Source of the DNA: Sphingomonas sp. HITSZ_GF
GTDB lineage: Bacteria > Pseudomonadota > Alphaproteobacteria > Sphingomonadales > Sphingomonadaceae
Direction: 5' to 3'
Length of the DNA: 64,000 bases
NCBI RefSeq assembly: GCF_029543155.1
Contig: NZ_JARQXA010000005.1
Span: forward strand, 1-64,000
Part shown: positions 43,998 through 52,511 of the stretch, one piece after another
How the letters are laid out: each line of letters begins with the position of its first letter
How positions within the stretch are numbered: position 1 is the first letter of the stretch
Position numbers and translations under genes: made by a program
The notes under the pieces: model-generated
What the model was told of the DNA's origin: nothing
The model's database searches: none
What the model saw: the letters and a program-made list of their open reading frames with translations, nothing else

Positions 43998-45461
43998 ATG
44001 CGCCCTCGCCTCTCCTGCCTGCTCCCCCTACTCGCGCTCGCAGCGTGTAGCAGCGGCACCGGGCAACGACGCGACGACACCGCCGTTGTGGTCAGCGCGA
44101 TCGGCGCGAGCAGCGCGCTCGCCGATCCCGACGCCGGCCCGCTCGACCCCGCCCGCCGCGCGCTGCTGGGTGCAACCGCACAGGGGCTGGTGCGCTTCGA
44201 TGCTGCCGGCCAGATCGAGCCCGGCCTGGCCGAGCGCTGGATCGTGATCGACGATGGCCGCAGCTACATCTTCCGCCTGCGCGACGACGCGACCTGGCCC
44301 GACGGCACGCCGGTGACCGCCGAGGAAGTGGTGCGCACGCTGCGCCGGGTGATCGCGCCGCGCACCCACAACGAGCTGGCGCCCTTCCTCGCGGTGATCG
44401 ACGAGATCGTCGAGATGACTCCGCAGGTGATCGAGGTGCGGCTGAAGCGGCCGCGCCCCGACCTGCTCAAGCTGTTCGCCCAGCCCGAAATGGCGGTGTT
44501 CCGCACCGGCAAGCTCGACGGCAGCGGCCCCTTCCGCGCCAGCGCGCGCGGCAACGGCATCGTGCTGCGCCCGGTGCCCCAGCCGGGCGACGGCGAGGAC
44601 GGCGCGGCGCCCCGGCCACAGGAAACCTTATTCTTCCGCGGCGAGCGCGCTGCAGTGGCGGTCACCCGCTTCCGCGAAGGCCGGTCCGACCTGGTGCTGG
44701 GCGGCAGCTTCGTCGACTGGCCGCTGATCGAGGCGACGGGGATCGCCCGACCCAACGTCCGGATCGACGCGACATCGGGCCTGTTCGGGCTCCTCGTGGT
44801 CTCGCGCAGCGGCTTCCTGGCCGACACTGCCAACCGCGCCGCAATTGCGATGGCGATCGACCGGCCGATGGTCACCCACCAGGTCCATCCGGACTGGGCG
44901 CCGACCGAGACGCTGCTCCCCGCCCAGCTCGATTCGGCGGCACCCCCCGCCCAGCCCGGCTGGGCACCGCTCGACCTCGGCCAGCGCCGCCAGAATGCCC
45001 GCGCCGCGGTTGCGGCCTGGAAGCGGGCGCATCCCGGCCCGGTGACCTTGCGCCTCGCCCTCCCCGCCGGCCCGGGTGCCACCCTGGTCTGGGCACGGCT
45101 CGCCGAGGCGCTCTATGCGATCGGGATCACCCCGGTACGCGTCGGCATCGACGATCCCGCCGAGCTGAAGCTGATCGACGCCGTCGCACCCTATGACAGC
45201 GCGCGCTGGTTCGTCGCATCGGCCTGCCAGCCCTGCTCGGGCGACGCCCAGCTGCTGGTCGAGGCGGGTCGCGATGCCCCCGATCTCGACGCCCGCGCCC
45301 AGCGGATCGCCGAGGCCGATGCGGCGCTCACAGCCGATGTTGCATACATCCCTATCGCCCAGCCCTTCCGATGGTCTATCGTCGCGCTGCGCTTGCAGGC
45401 GTGGCAGGGGAACGCCCGGGCGTGGCACCCGTTGAACCACCTGCGCAACGAAACGAGGTGA
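43998..45461 (+). CDS. Peptide/nickel-type ABC transporter substrate-binding lipoprotein (SBP_bac_5)
   Basis: 487 aa. The start at 43998 gives a lipoprotein signal with lipobox LAAC (MRPRLSCLLPLLALAAC); the longer frame has no signal. The body has the family-5 pattern: AQGLVRFDAAGQIEPGLAERW, YIFRLRDDATWPDGTPVTAEEVVRTLRR, AIAMAIDRPMV, and a late YIPIAQPF. No permease or ATPase genes are adjacent, so it is an orphan binding protein of unknown ligand, perhaps an oligopeptide. The next gene starts 3 nt later. Confidence 0.88.
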   Translation: MRPRLSCLLPLLALAACSSGTGQRRDDTAVVVSAIGASSALADPDAGPLDPARRALLGATAQGLVRFDAAGQIEPGLAERWIVIDDGRSYIFRLRDDATWPDGTPVTAEEVVRTLRRVIAPRTHNELAPFLAVIDEIVEMTPQVIEVRLKRPRPDLLKLFAQPEMAVFRTGKLDGSGPFRASARGNGIVLRPVPQPGDGEDGAAPRPQETLFFRGERAAVAVTRFREGRSDLVLGGSFVDWPLIEATGIARPNVRIDATSGLFGLLVVSRSGFLADTANRAAIAMAIDRPMVTHQVHPDWAPTETLLPAQLDSAAPPAQPGWAPLDLGQRRQNARAAVAAWKRAHPGPVTLRLALPAGPGATLVWARLAEALYAIGITPVRVGIDDPAELKLIDAVAPYDSARWFVASACQPCSGDAQLLVEAGRDAPDLDARAQRIAEADAALTADVAYIPIAQPFRWSIVALRLQAWQGNARAWHPLNHLRNETR

Positions 45462-45463
45462 AC

Positions 45464-45877
45464 GTGGCGAAGACGACGCGGATGGCTTCGGCAAACCTGC
45501 CCCTGGGCCGCCATGCGGGCGATGTCCGCCGGCGCATCGAGATGATGGAGCATCTGCTCGAGCGCAGCGTGCCCATCCCCGGGCTGAAGACCAAGGTTGG
45601 CCTCGACGCCATTCTCGGCCTGGTACCCGTCGGCGGCGACGTGATCGCGGCGCTGCTCGGCCTCTACATCGTCTGGGAAGCCCGCAACCTGAAGATGCCG
45701 GCGACCACCATGGCCCGCATGCTGGGCAATGTCGGCTTCGACTGGCTGATCGGCCTGGTCCCCGTCGTCGGCGACGCCGCCGATTTCGTGTTCAAGTCGA
45801 ACAGCCGCAACCTCAAGCTGATCAAGCGACACCTCGACAAGCACCACCCGGGCACCTCGACGATCAACCATCGCTAG
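45464..45877 (+). CDS. DUF4112 family membrane protein
   Basis: 137 aa from a GTG start with GAGG 5 nt upstream; the ATG at 45482 is an alternative. The core GLDAILGLVPVGGDVIAALLGLYIV and WLIGLVPVVGDAADFVFKSN repeats a LVPVxGD motif in two hydrophobic stretches, the DUF4112 pattern. Function unknown. It follows the binding-protein gene by 2 nt and is probably co-transcribed. Confidence 0.88.
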   Translation: MAKTTRMASANLPLGRHAGDVRRRIEMMEHLLERSVPIPGLKTKVGLDAILGLVPVGGDVIAALLGLYIVWEARNLKMPATTMARMLGNVGFDWLIGLVPVVGDAADFVFKSNSRNLKLIKRHLDKHHPGTSTINHR

Positions 45878-45884
45878 CCGACGC

Positions 45885-46607
45885 TCAGCGCCGCCCGCCG
45901 CCGCGCCAGATCTTGAGCGGGTTGCCGTCCGCCGCGCCACCGCTGCCCGGCCGGCAGGGCTCGTAGCGCAGGCGGGTATCGAGGCAGAGCCACAGCTCGT
46001 CGAGCCAGTCTTCCTTCGTCACCGTCACGCGAATCGCATGCGCCGGGATGCCGGGATTTGCCGCGGCGAAGCGCGCCTTGAACTGGCCGACGGTGAGATC
46101 GCCGCGCGACAGCCGGTCCATGTCGGGATAGCGCACCGCATCGTAGAGCCGCTTGGCGGTGCCGAAAAAGGCAGCGGGAGACATGGTCGTGCAGGTACCG
46201 TGCTTGGCCCATTCGTGCTGGATCAGCTGCGCCGAAGGCGTGGTGCAGAGCATCTGCCTGATCTGCGCCGGCGGCAGGATGCGGGTGCCGGCGCAATATT
46301 GCGGCCAGGTCTTGCCCACGCCGTCTGGCCACAGGCCGTGCAGCGTGAAGCCGAAGCGCGCATCGCGCCCGCAGCGGAAGCGGTTCTCCGGGTCGCTGCC
46401 ATTTGCCCGGCACAGGCCCGGATTCCAGGTGAGCGCCAGCGTATAGGCGCCGATCGGCAGGATACGCCGCGGTTGCCTGGCATCGGGCAGATCGGGCCTT
46501 GGCCGCTCGACGCCGCCGGCGGGGCGGCAGACCAGCGCCTGGGCGGAGGCGATGCCGGGCAGCAGCGCCAGCCCCGCACCGGCGAACCTGAGAACCCGCT
46601 TGCGCAT
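45885..46607 (-). CDS. Secreted ribonuclease T2 family protein
   Basis: 240 aa with a signal peptide (MRKRVLRFAGAGLALLPGIASA). The two catalytic segments are clear: CAS I FTLHGLWPD and CAS II HEWAKHGTC, with the catalytic histidines and Glu. Several cysteines support disulphides. Family enzymes cut single-stranded RNA to 3'-nucleotides through a 2',3'-cyclic intermediate, here probably in the periplasm. The ATG overlaps the nadC stop by one base (TGATG), so translation is coupled to nadC. A longer open frame upstream (to 47885) is antisense shadow. Confidence 0.92.
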   Translation of the reverse strand: MRKRVLRFAGAGLALLPGIASAQALVCRPAGGVERPRPDLPDARQPRRILPIGAYTLALTWNPGLCRANGSDPENRFRCGRDARFGFTLHGLWPDGVGKTWPQYCAGTRILPPAQIRQMLCTTPSAQLIQHEWAKHGTCTTMSPAAFFGTAKRLYDAVRYPDMDRLSRGDLTVGQFKARFAAANPGIPAHAIRVTVTKEDWLDELWLCLDTRLRYEPCRPGSGGAADGNPLKIWRGGGRR

Positions 46608-47461
46608 CACGCCGCTCCCTCCTGCCCGAAATCCAGGCCGATATCGGCGGCGGGCGCCGACTGGGTAAGCCGGCCGACGCTGACATAGGTGACGCCGGTC
46701 TCGGCAATGCCGCGGATCGTGTCGAGCCGCACGCCGCCCGAAGCCTCGGTCGGCACGCGCCCGCCGACCCGCACCACTGCCTCGCGCAGCGTCGCGGGGC
46801 TCATATTGTCGAGCAGCAGATGGGTGGCGCCCGCCTCGAGCGCAGGGTCGATCTGATCGATCCGGTCGACCTCGACGATGATCTGCTCGATGCCCGCGGC
46901 CACGGCGCGGCGCACCGCCTCGCCGACCGATCCGGCGACGGCGACATGATTGTCCTTGATCATCGCCGCGTCCCACAGGCCCATGCGATGATTGGTCGCG
47001 CCACCCATGCGGGTGGCATATTTCTCGAGCATGCGCAGGCCCGGCAGCGTCTTGCGGGTATCGAGCAGCGTGGCACCGGTGCCGGCGATCGCATCGACAT
47101 AGGCGCGCGTCATGGTGGCGATGCCGGAGAGGTGCTGCACGGTGTTGAGCGCCGAGCGCTCGGCAGTGAGCAGCGCGCGCGCCTTGCCGCGGATCCGCAT
47201 CAGATCGGTCCCCGGGGCGACGCGGTCGCCGTCCCGGACCAGCGTCTCGATCTCGGCCCCGGGATCGAGTTCGCGGAAAAAGGCCTCGGCGAGCGGCAGA
47301 CCGGCGACGGTGATCGCGTCGCGGCTGTCCATCACGCCGGTGAACGCCGCATCGGCGGGGATCACCGCGGCGGAGGTGATGTCGCCCTTGTCGCCCAGAT
47401 CCTCGGCGAGGGTGGCGGCTACAAAGGCGGGAAGATCGAAACGATCGAGCGTAAAGGCCAT
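46607..47461 (-). CDS. nadC: Nicotinate-nucleotide pyrophosphorylase (quinolinate phosphoribosyltransferase)
   Basis: 284 aa, normal length. It converts quinolinate and PRPP to nicotinate mononucleotide in NAD synthesis. Motifs: ALLTAERSALNTVQHLSGIAT, LDTRKTLPGLRMLEKYA, HRMGLWDAAMIKDNH, and EASGGV with VSVGRLTQSA. nadA lies 2.4 kb away on the same strand, with a dioxygenase gene inserted on the other; nadB is not in the window. Confidence 0.96.
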   Translation of the reverse strand: MAFTLDRFDLPAFVAATLAEDLGDKGDITSAAVIPADAAFTGVMDSRDAITVAGLPLAEAFFRELDPGAEIETLVRDGDRVAPGTDLMRIRGKARALLTAERSALNTVQHLSGIATMTRAYVDAIAGTGATLLDTRKTLPGLRMLEKYATRMGGATNHRMGLWDAAMIKDNHVAVAGSVGEAVRRAVAAGIEQIIVEVDRIDQIDPALEAGATHLLLDNMSPATLREAVVRVGGRVPTEASGGVRLDTIRGIAETGVTYVSVGRLTQSAPAADIGLDFGQEGAA

Positions 47462-47710
47462 GCCTGCCCCTTAAAAGCCGCGCCCGGCGGCGGCAATGGC
47501 GGGATGACCCGGCCTTGCCATTGCCCGCAAAGTGAAGGGAGTCGGGGCAAATCGTTTCACTTTGCCCGAAGCTGCCCGCCCCTTGCCGGAAACGGGCCGA
47601 AGGCGAAAGCGACATGCCATGGCGGCACGTCAGCAGACAAAATCCTACATTGCAACCGATACCGTGCGGTCGCATTGACCGCGGCCGCGCGGCAGGGCCA
47701 TCGATGGGGC

Positions 47711-48703
47711 ATGGCCGATGCCGAACCTGCCCTGCTGCCTCCGATCCGCGGCCTGCGCACCTATTGGGAGCGGCGCCTCGCCCACCGATCCTCGCCGCCC
47801 GGCGACTGGATCGCCGACAAGCTGCTGCTCGACGCGCTCGGGCTTGGGCTGGAGCAGGTGCTCGAATTCCTTGCTGCCGAGGCACCCGGTTTCGAGGGCT
47901 TCTGCCGCTGGATCGTCGCCACCGCGGGCCTGCCCGACGCGCTTACGATCGCGCGCTATCATGCGGCGCTGGACAGCGCGCCACCACCGCCCGAAACGGC
48001 CGCGCACCTCGCCATGATCGACGCGATGCCGGACGCGCTCGATGCGGGGGACATCGCCCATTGGGGCGCGCAGGGCTATGTGATCCTGCGCAGCGCGATC
48101 ACGCCGGAGGAGGTCGCCGCCGCCGCGACGCTGCTGTGGCAGACGGTAGGCGCGGACCCGGCGGACCCGTCAAGCTGGTACGGCCCGCGCACCAACGGGC
48201 TGATGGTCCAGCGTTTCCAGCATGCAGCGCTGGAGCCGGTGCGGCGCTCGACACGTGTGCACAAGGCCTTTGCCCAGCTCTGGGGCACCAGCGACCTGTG
48301 GGTCCATATCGACCGGATGAGCTTCAACGCGCCGGTGCACGCGCATCATGCCTTCGCGGCGCCCCGACTCCACTGGGATGTGAGCCTAGTGCAGCCGATC
48401 CCCTTCGGCACGCAGGCGATCCTCTATCTCGCCGACACCGATGCCGATCAGGGGGCGCTGGAGCTGGTCCCCGGCTTTCATCACGGACTGGCCGAATGGC
48501 TGGAAACACAGGGCGATGCCGATCCGCGCCGGGTAGATCTGAGCGACCGTGCGGTGCACGTCCCCGGCCGCGCCGGCGACCTGATCATCTGGCGCCAGGA
48601 CCTGCCCCACGGCGCGAGCCCCAACACCGCCGCGCTGCCGCGCCTGGCGCAATATGTGAACTTCTACGCGGCGAAGATGGCGATGCAGCCGGTCTGGCGG
48701 TGA
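47711..48703 (+). CDS. Phytanoyl-CoA dioxygenase (PhyH)-family protein
   Basis: 330 aa. The C-terminal half is a PhyH-type Fe(II)/2-oxoglutarate fold: HWD in LHWDVSLVQPIPF supplies the first His and Asp, PHGASPN the distal His, and RLAQYVNFY a likely 2-oxoglutarate Arg. The N-terminal 140 residues are helical. The substrate cannot be read; members hydroxylate lipids, amino acids or secondary metabolites. The start at 47711 (ATGGGGC just upstream) avoids the long antisense extension through nadC. It is divergent from nadC with a 249-bp gap and ends in a large inverted repeat. Confidence 0.85.
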   Translation: MADAEPALLPPIRGLRTYWERRLAHRSSPPGDWIADKLLLDALGLGLEQVLEFLAAEAPGFEGFCRWIVATAGLPDALTIARYHAALDSAPPPPETAAHLAMIDAMPDALDAGDIAHWGAQGYVILRSAITPEEVAAAATLLWQTVGADPADPSSWYGPRTNGLMVQRFQHAALEPVRRSTRVHKAFAQLWGTSDLWVHIDRMSFNAPVHAHHAFAAPRLHWDVSLVQPIPFGTQAILYLADTDADQGALELVPGFHHGLAEWLETQGDADPRRVDLSDRAVHVPGRAGDLIIWRQDLPHGASPNTAALPRLAQYVNFYAAKMAMQPVWR

Positions 48704-48730
48704 CGCGCATGCCGGGATCGCGGCAATATA

Positions 48731-48836
48731 GCTTTTCCCCGGCGAAGGCCGGGGCCCAGCCCTTAAAGACATACGCGCGGTAACGCGTCTTCGCCGCGCA
48801 CGCTTAGTCTGGGCCCCGGCCTTCGCCGGGGAAAGC
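48731..48836. repeat. REP-like inverted repeat 1
   Basis: Two arms of about 28 bp (48731-48759 and 48809-48836) with core CCCCGGCGAAGGCCGGGGCC are inverted around a 49-nt centre; one extra T in the left arm is the only mismatch. It lies between convergent PhyH and nadA genes. It is a variant (GAAGG in place of GAAAG) of the two other elements in this window. Confidence 0.85.
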
Positions 48837-48856
48837 AGAAGAGCAGAGAAATCCGC

Positions 48857-49885
48857 TCAGTCGCCCTTCGTCGGATCGCCGCCCACCACGGGCACCGGCC
48901 CAAGATCGCCCTGCCCGACCGTGCCCGAGGCCATTTCCAGCATGCGATCGAGGCTCTTCTTGGCCTGGAGGCGCAGCCCCTCCTCGATCTCGATGCGCGG
49001 CTCGAGGTCGCGCAGCGCGAGGTAGAGCTTCTCCATCGTGTTGAGCGCCATGTACGGGCAGATGTTGCAGTTGCAGTTACCGTCGGCCCCCGGCGCGCCG
49101 ATGAAATTCTTGCCCGGCATCGCCTTCTGCATCTGGTGGATGATGTGCGGCTCGGTGGCGACGATCAGCGTGTCGCCTTCCATCGCCTGCGAGAATTCCA
49201 GGATGCCGCGGGTCGAGCCGACATAATCGGCATGATCGAGCAGGTGCGGCGGGCATTCGGGATGCGCGGCGATCGGAGCACCCGGATGCTGCGCCCTGAG
49301 CTTGAGCAGTTCGGTCTCCGAAAAGGCCTCGTGCACGATGCACACGCCCGGCCAGAGCAGCATGTCGCGACCGGTCTTGCGCTTGAGATAGCCGCCAAGA
49401 TTGCGGTCCGGGCCGAAGATGATCTTCTGGCTCTCCGGGATCTGCGCGAGGATCTTCTCGGCCGACGAGCTCGTGACGATGACGTCGCTGAGCGCCTTAA
49501 CCTCGGTCGAGCAGTTGATATAGGTCAGCGCGATATGGTCCGGATGCGCCGCGCGGAAGGCGGCGAACTGTTCGGGCGGGCAGCTGTCCTCGAGGCTGCA
49601 CCCGGCATTCATGTCGGGCAGCACCACGATCTTCTGGGGCGACAGGATCTTGGCGGTCTCCGCCATGAAGCGAACGCCGCAGAACGCGATCACCTCGGCA
49701 TCGGTCTCGGCCGCCTTGCGGCTGAGATCGAGGCTGTCGCCGACGAAATCGGCGAGGTCCTGCAGCTCGGGCTTCTGATAGTAATGCGCCAGGATGACCG
49801 CGTTGCGCTCCTTGCGCAGCCGATCGATCTCTGCGCGGAGATCCAGGCCCGTCAGGCTGCAGCCAATGCCGTTACGCGCGTCCAT
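48857..49885 (-). CDS. nadA: Quinolinate synthase A
   Basis: 342 aa from the ATG at 49885 (GAGG just upstream); a further 10 residues are possible. It condenses iminoaspartate with dihydroxyacetone phosphate to quinolinate using a [4Fe-4S] cluster. Visible motifs: [60 protein letters not shown], and [12 protein letters not shown]; cluster cysteines are among these. It supplies the substrate of nadC encoded nearby. Confidence 0.96.
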   Translation of the reverse strand: MDARNGIGCSLTGLDLRAEIDRLRKERNAVILAHYYQKPELQDLADFVGDSLDLSRKAAETDAEVIAFCGVRFMAETAKILSPQKIVVLPDMNAGCSLEDSCPPEQFAAFRAAHPDHIALTYINCSTEVKALSDVIVTSSSAEKILAQIPESQKIIFGPDRNLGGYLKRKTGRDMLLWPGVCIVHEAFSETELLKLRAQHPGAPIAAHPECPPHLLDHADYVGSTRGILEFSQAMEGDTLIVATEPHIIHQMQKAMPGKNFIGAPGADGNCNCNICPYMALNTMEKLYLALRDLEPRIEIEEGLRLQAKKSLDRMLEMASGTVGQGDLGPVPVVGGDPTKGD

Positions 49886-49937
49886 CGTCCTCAAACTCCC
49901 TTGCCCGCGCCGCACATGGCCCGGCGCGGGCGCGGGT

Positions 49938-50717
49938 TCAAGGGTTCACAGGCGCAGGCGGCCAATGCGCGGCGAAGGGGCGATCGGCGCCGGGCGTGCC
50001 CGCCACCACCGCGCGGGCGATCCCCTCGCCCAGCGGCGTGAAGGCCAGCGCCTCGGCGACGGCAAAGCTGCCGGCCATCGCGGCGATGCCCCATAGCCAG
50101 GCGGGATGGACGCGGCCGCTGCGCATCCAGTCCCGCGCCGCGCCGATCAGCGGGAAGATCAACGGCGCCACCAGCGCGGCGGCGAACCACGACCAGGGGA
50201 TCATGAACGGCACCGGCAGCAGCCGCCCGAAGCCCGGCCCGGTGATCGCCGCCATCGAACAGAGCATCAGCCGGCGATGCCAGTCGGAGCGCTTGCGCAT
50301 CGAGAAGCCGGCCAACGCCAGCCCGCCGAAGCAGAGCAACCCGGCGGGGTTGCCGAACAGGAATTCGGGCAGCGCAAAGAAGGGCGGCCCGCCATGGTGG
50401 CACACCGAATAGAGCGTGATCGCCATTCCCATGACCAGCATCGCCGGCACCCAGGCCAGCGCGATCCAGCCGAGCTGGCGGTGGATCGCGACGTTTCCGC
50501 CGGCGACCAGCAGAGTCTGCATCAGGTAGATCGCGATCCAGCCCATGAAGACGAGGGCGTGGACATGATAGATCAGCGGCAGGCCGAAGCTGGACCGGCC
50601 CGCGACGATATTGAGCGAGAAGCCGCCGACGATCACCGCGATCATCGCCAGCGACAGGATCAGGAAGAAGCGGTCGCGGCGCGCCGCCATCGGCATCGGT
50701 TCGGCAAGGGTCGCCAT
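49938..50717 (-). CDS. Polytopic membrane protein of unknown function
   Basis: 259 aa with about seven hydrophobic helices ([58 protein letters not shown], and others) and an intramembrane-edge YHVHALVF motif. The fold resembles small cytochrome-b561-like or DUF2306-like proteins, but the haem ligands cannot be assigned with confidence. GGGGG lies 9 nt upstream of the ATG at 50717. It lies in the same direction as the upstream DUF4230 and MBL genes. Confidence 0.7.
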   Translation of the reverse strand: MATLAEPMPMAARRDRFFLILSLAMIAVIVGGFSLNIVAGRSSFGLPLIYHVHALVFMGWIAIYLMQTLLVAGGNVAIHRQLGWIALAWVPAMLVMGMAITLYSVCHHGGPPFFALPEFLFGNPAGLLCFGGLALAGFSMRKRSDWHRRLMLCSMAAITGPGFGRLLPVPFMIPWSWFAAALVAPLIFPLIGAARDWMRSGRVHPAWLWGIAAMAGSFAVAEALAFTPLGEGIARAVVAGTPGADRPFAAHWPPAPVNP

Positions 50718-50786
50718 GTTCAGTCCCCCAACTGAAGGCTGCAATGGCGCGAAGATATCCTGTTCGGGTCCGCCGCTCAACGGGCC

Positions 50787-51506
50787 TCACCACTTGTTGG
50801 TGACGACGTCCTCCGGCCGGCGCGATTCGTCCCAGCGCTCGGTCGGCCGATTGGCCTCGTCGGGGAAGATCACGCGCACATTGGCGTCGATCCCCGCGGC
50901 GCGCAGCGGCATGGCGAAGCTGCTCTCGATCGCCTTGCGCGTCGCGTCGCGGGCCATGCGCATATAGGGAGCGGACTGGGCCTGGCGGAGCAGCTCCTGC
51001 TGGCCGGCCTTGCGGTTCGCCTCGTCGAGCTTGCCGCCGATATCGGTGACCGAGAGGAGGATGCCGCCATTGTCGTACTGGCGGATATTGTTGAGATCGA
51101 CCGCGGGATCGGTCGCCTCGACCTGGGGCAGGTTCACCGTCAGCTGCTTCGCCGACGCATCCCACACCACGTCTTCCTGGCGCAGCTTCGACAGATCGAC
51201 CTCGTAGCGGACGCTGCCGGGCATGATCATCGTCTTCTGCGCAGTGAAGCCGAGCTGGCTCTGTTTGGACGTGACCACCGCGACGAACTTGGCGGCAAAG
51301 GCGGACAGGCGGTTCTGCTCGCGCAGGCCTGCCAGGCTGGCCTGCGCCACCGTCTCGGGCGTCGCGCCCTGGAACTGCCGCTTGATCGTGTCGCCCAGGA
51401 ACCAGAAGCCGGCGCCGAGCATCAGCGCGATCGCCAGCAGGATCACCAGGGTAACGCCGAACAGCCTGAGGCAGCCGCCCCCCTGCTTCACGCCGCCATC
51501 TTCCAC
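50787..51506 (-). CDS. DUF4230 family membrane-anchored protein
   Basis: 239 aa starting at GTG 51506; AGGAGG at the ideal distance (7 nt) supports this start inside the previous gene. One N-terminal membrane helix (LRLFGVTLVILLAIALMLGAGFW) is followed by a periplasmic domain with VRYEVDLSKLRQEDVVWD and VNLPQVEATDPAVDL, the DUF4230 pattern. Function unknown. Its 5' end overlaps the MBL-fold gene by 19 nt. Confidence 0.82.
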   Translation of the reverse strand: MEDGGVKQGGGCLRLFGVTLVILLAIALMLGAGFWFLGDTIKRQFQGATPETVAQASLAGLREQNRLSAFAAKFVAVVTSKQSQLGFTAQKTMIMPGSVRYEVDLSKLRQEDVVWDASAKQLTVNLPQVEATDPAVDLNNIRQYDNGGILLSVTDIGGKLDEANRKAGQQELLRQAQSAPYMRMARDATRKAIESSFAMPLRAAGIDANVRVIFPDEANRPTERWDESRRPEDVVTNKW

Positions 51507-52357
51507 GCATCGCCCTCCTCGATGACGAGCCCGCGGTCGCGCAGGTCGATCAGGTGCGCGAGCACCGACCGCCCGGCCGCCCCCGTGAGCCTGGGATCGA
51601 GCCCTACATACATGCGGCCCACCATATCGGGAACCGCGCCGGTGCCCGCCTTGAGCAGGCGCAGGATCTGCCCCTCGCGCTGCTTGCGGTGGCCGATCAG
51701 CCCGCGCACGAAGCGGTGCGGCCGCTCGATCGGCTCGCCGTGCGCGGGATAGTAGATGCGGTCGTCGGCCCGGCCCATCAGCGTGTCGAGGCTGCGCATA
51801 TAGGCGGCCATGTCGCCGTCGGGCGGCGCGACCACGGTGGTCGACCAGCCCATCACATGATCGCCGCTGAACAGGGCTCGGGATTCCTCGAGCGCGAAGC
51901 AGAGATGGTTGGAGGTATGGCCGGGCGTAGCGATCGCGGTGAGCGTCCAGCCCTCGCCCTGCACGCGCTCGCCATCCGCCAGCACGCGATCGGGGGCATA
52001 GCCGGTGTCGAACGCGGCATCGGCGCGTGGGCCGGCATCGGCGAGCGACAGCGGCGCGCAGCCGATGATCGGCGCGCCGGTCAGCGCCTTGAGTGGCGCG
52101 GCTGCGGGGCTGTGATCGCGGTGGGTGTGGGTGCAGAGGATCGCCACCACCCTGCGGCCGGCGATCGCGGCGAGCAGCGCCTCGATATGCGCGGGATCGT
52201 CCGGGCCCGGATCGATCACCGCCAGCTCGGTGGTGCCGACCAGATAGGTCTGGGTACCGGTATAGGTGAAGGGCGACGGGTTCGGCGCCAGGATGCGCGT
52301 CACCAGCGGATCGAGCGCCATGGCCAGCCCGGTCGGGGCGTCCGCTATGATGTCCAT
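51488..52357 (-). CDS. MBL-fold metallo-hydrolase
   Basis: 289 aa from the ATG at 52357; a GTG at 52405 would add 16 residues. The metal-binding signature is THTHRDHS, with ATPGHTSNH, SGDHVMGW and YPAHGEP giving the remaining ligands. A C-terminal winged-helix-like segment (RSVLAHLIDLRDRGLVIEEG) resembles LACTB2/ribonuclease-Z-type hydrolases. The substrate may be a thioester or nucleic acid end; the sequence alone does not decide. Confidence 0.88.
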   Translation of the reverse strand: MDIIADAPTGLAMALDPLVTRILAPNPSPFTYTGTQTYLVGTTELAVIDPGPDDPAHIEALLAAIAGRRVVAILCTHTHRDHSPAAAPLKALTGAPIIGCAPLSLADAGPRADAAFDTGYAPDRVLADGERVQGEGWTLTAIATPGHTSNHLCFALEESRALFSGDHVMGWSTTVVAPPDGDMAAYMRSLDTLMGRADDRIYYPAHGEPIERPHRFVRGLIGHRKQREGQILRLLKAGTGAVPDMVGRMYVGLDPRLTGAAGRSVLAHLIDLRDRGLVIEEGDAWKMAA

Positions 52358-52417
52358 GCCCCCGAAATGGCCTTTGCCGCGCCGCAGCGCAAGGCCGGGG
52401 GACACTCGCCCGATTTC

Positions 52418-52462
52418 AAAACGAAACGGGGCCGGCCGCGAAGGAGTGTCGGCCGGCCCCGT
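52418..52462 (-). terminator. Rho-independent terminator of the blaI-M56 operon
   Basis: On the minus strand a perfect 13-bp stem (ACGGGGCCGGCCG and complement, arms 52450-52462 and 52426-52438) is followed by TTTCGTTTTG. It lies 50 bp past the M56 gene stop and just upstream of the MBL-fold gene. Confidence 0.85.
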
Positions 52463-52511
52463 CGAAAGGCGCTCGAGAAAGGGGCATTTGCCGAGCGCCC
52501 TTCCCCTCGTG

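Noticed and set aside
46820..47710. Upstream extension of the PhyH gene
   Set aside because: It is antisense to nadC and lacks oxygenase similarity; the ATG at 47711 starts the real protein.
45885..47885. 666-aa minus-strand frame
   Set aside because: Only the last 240 codons are a gene (RNase T2); the rest is nadC in a wrong frame.
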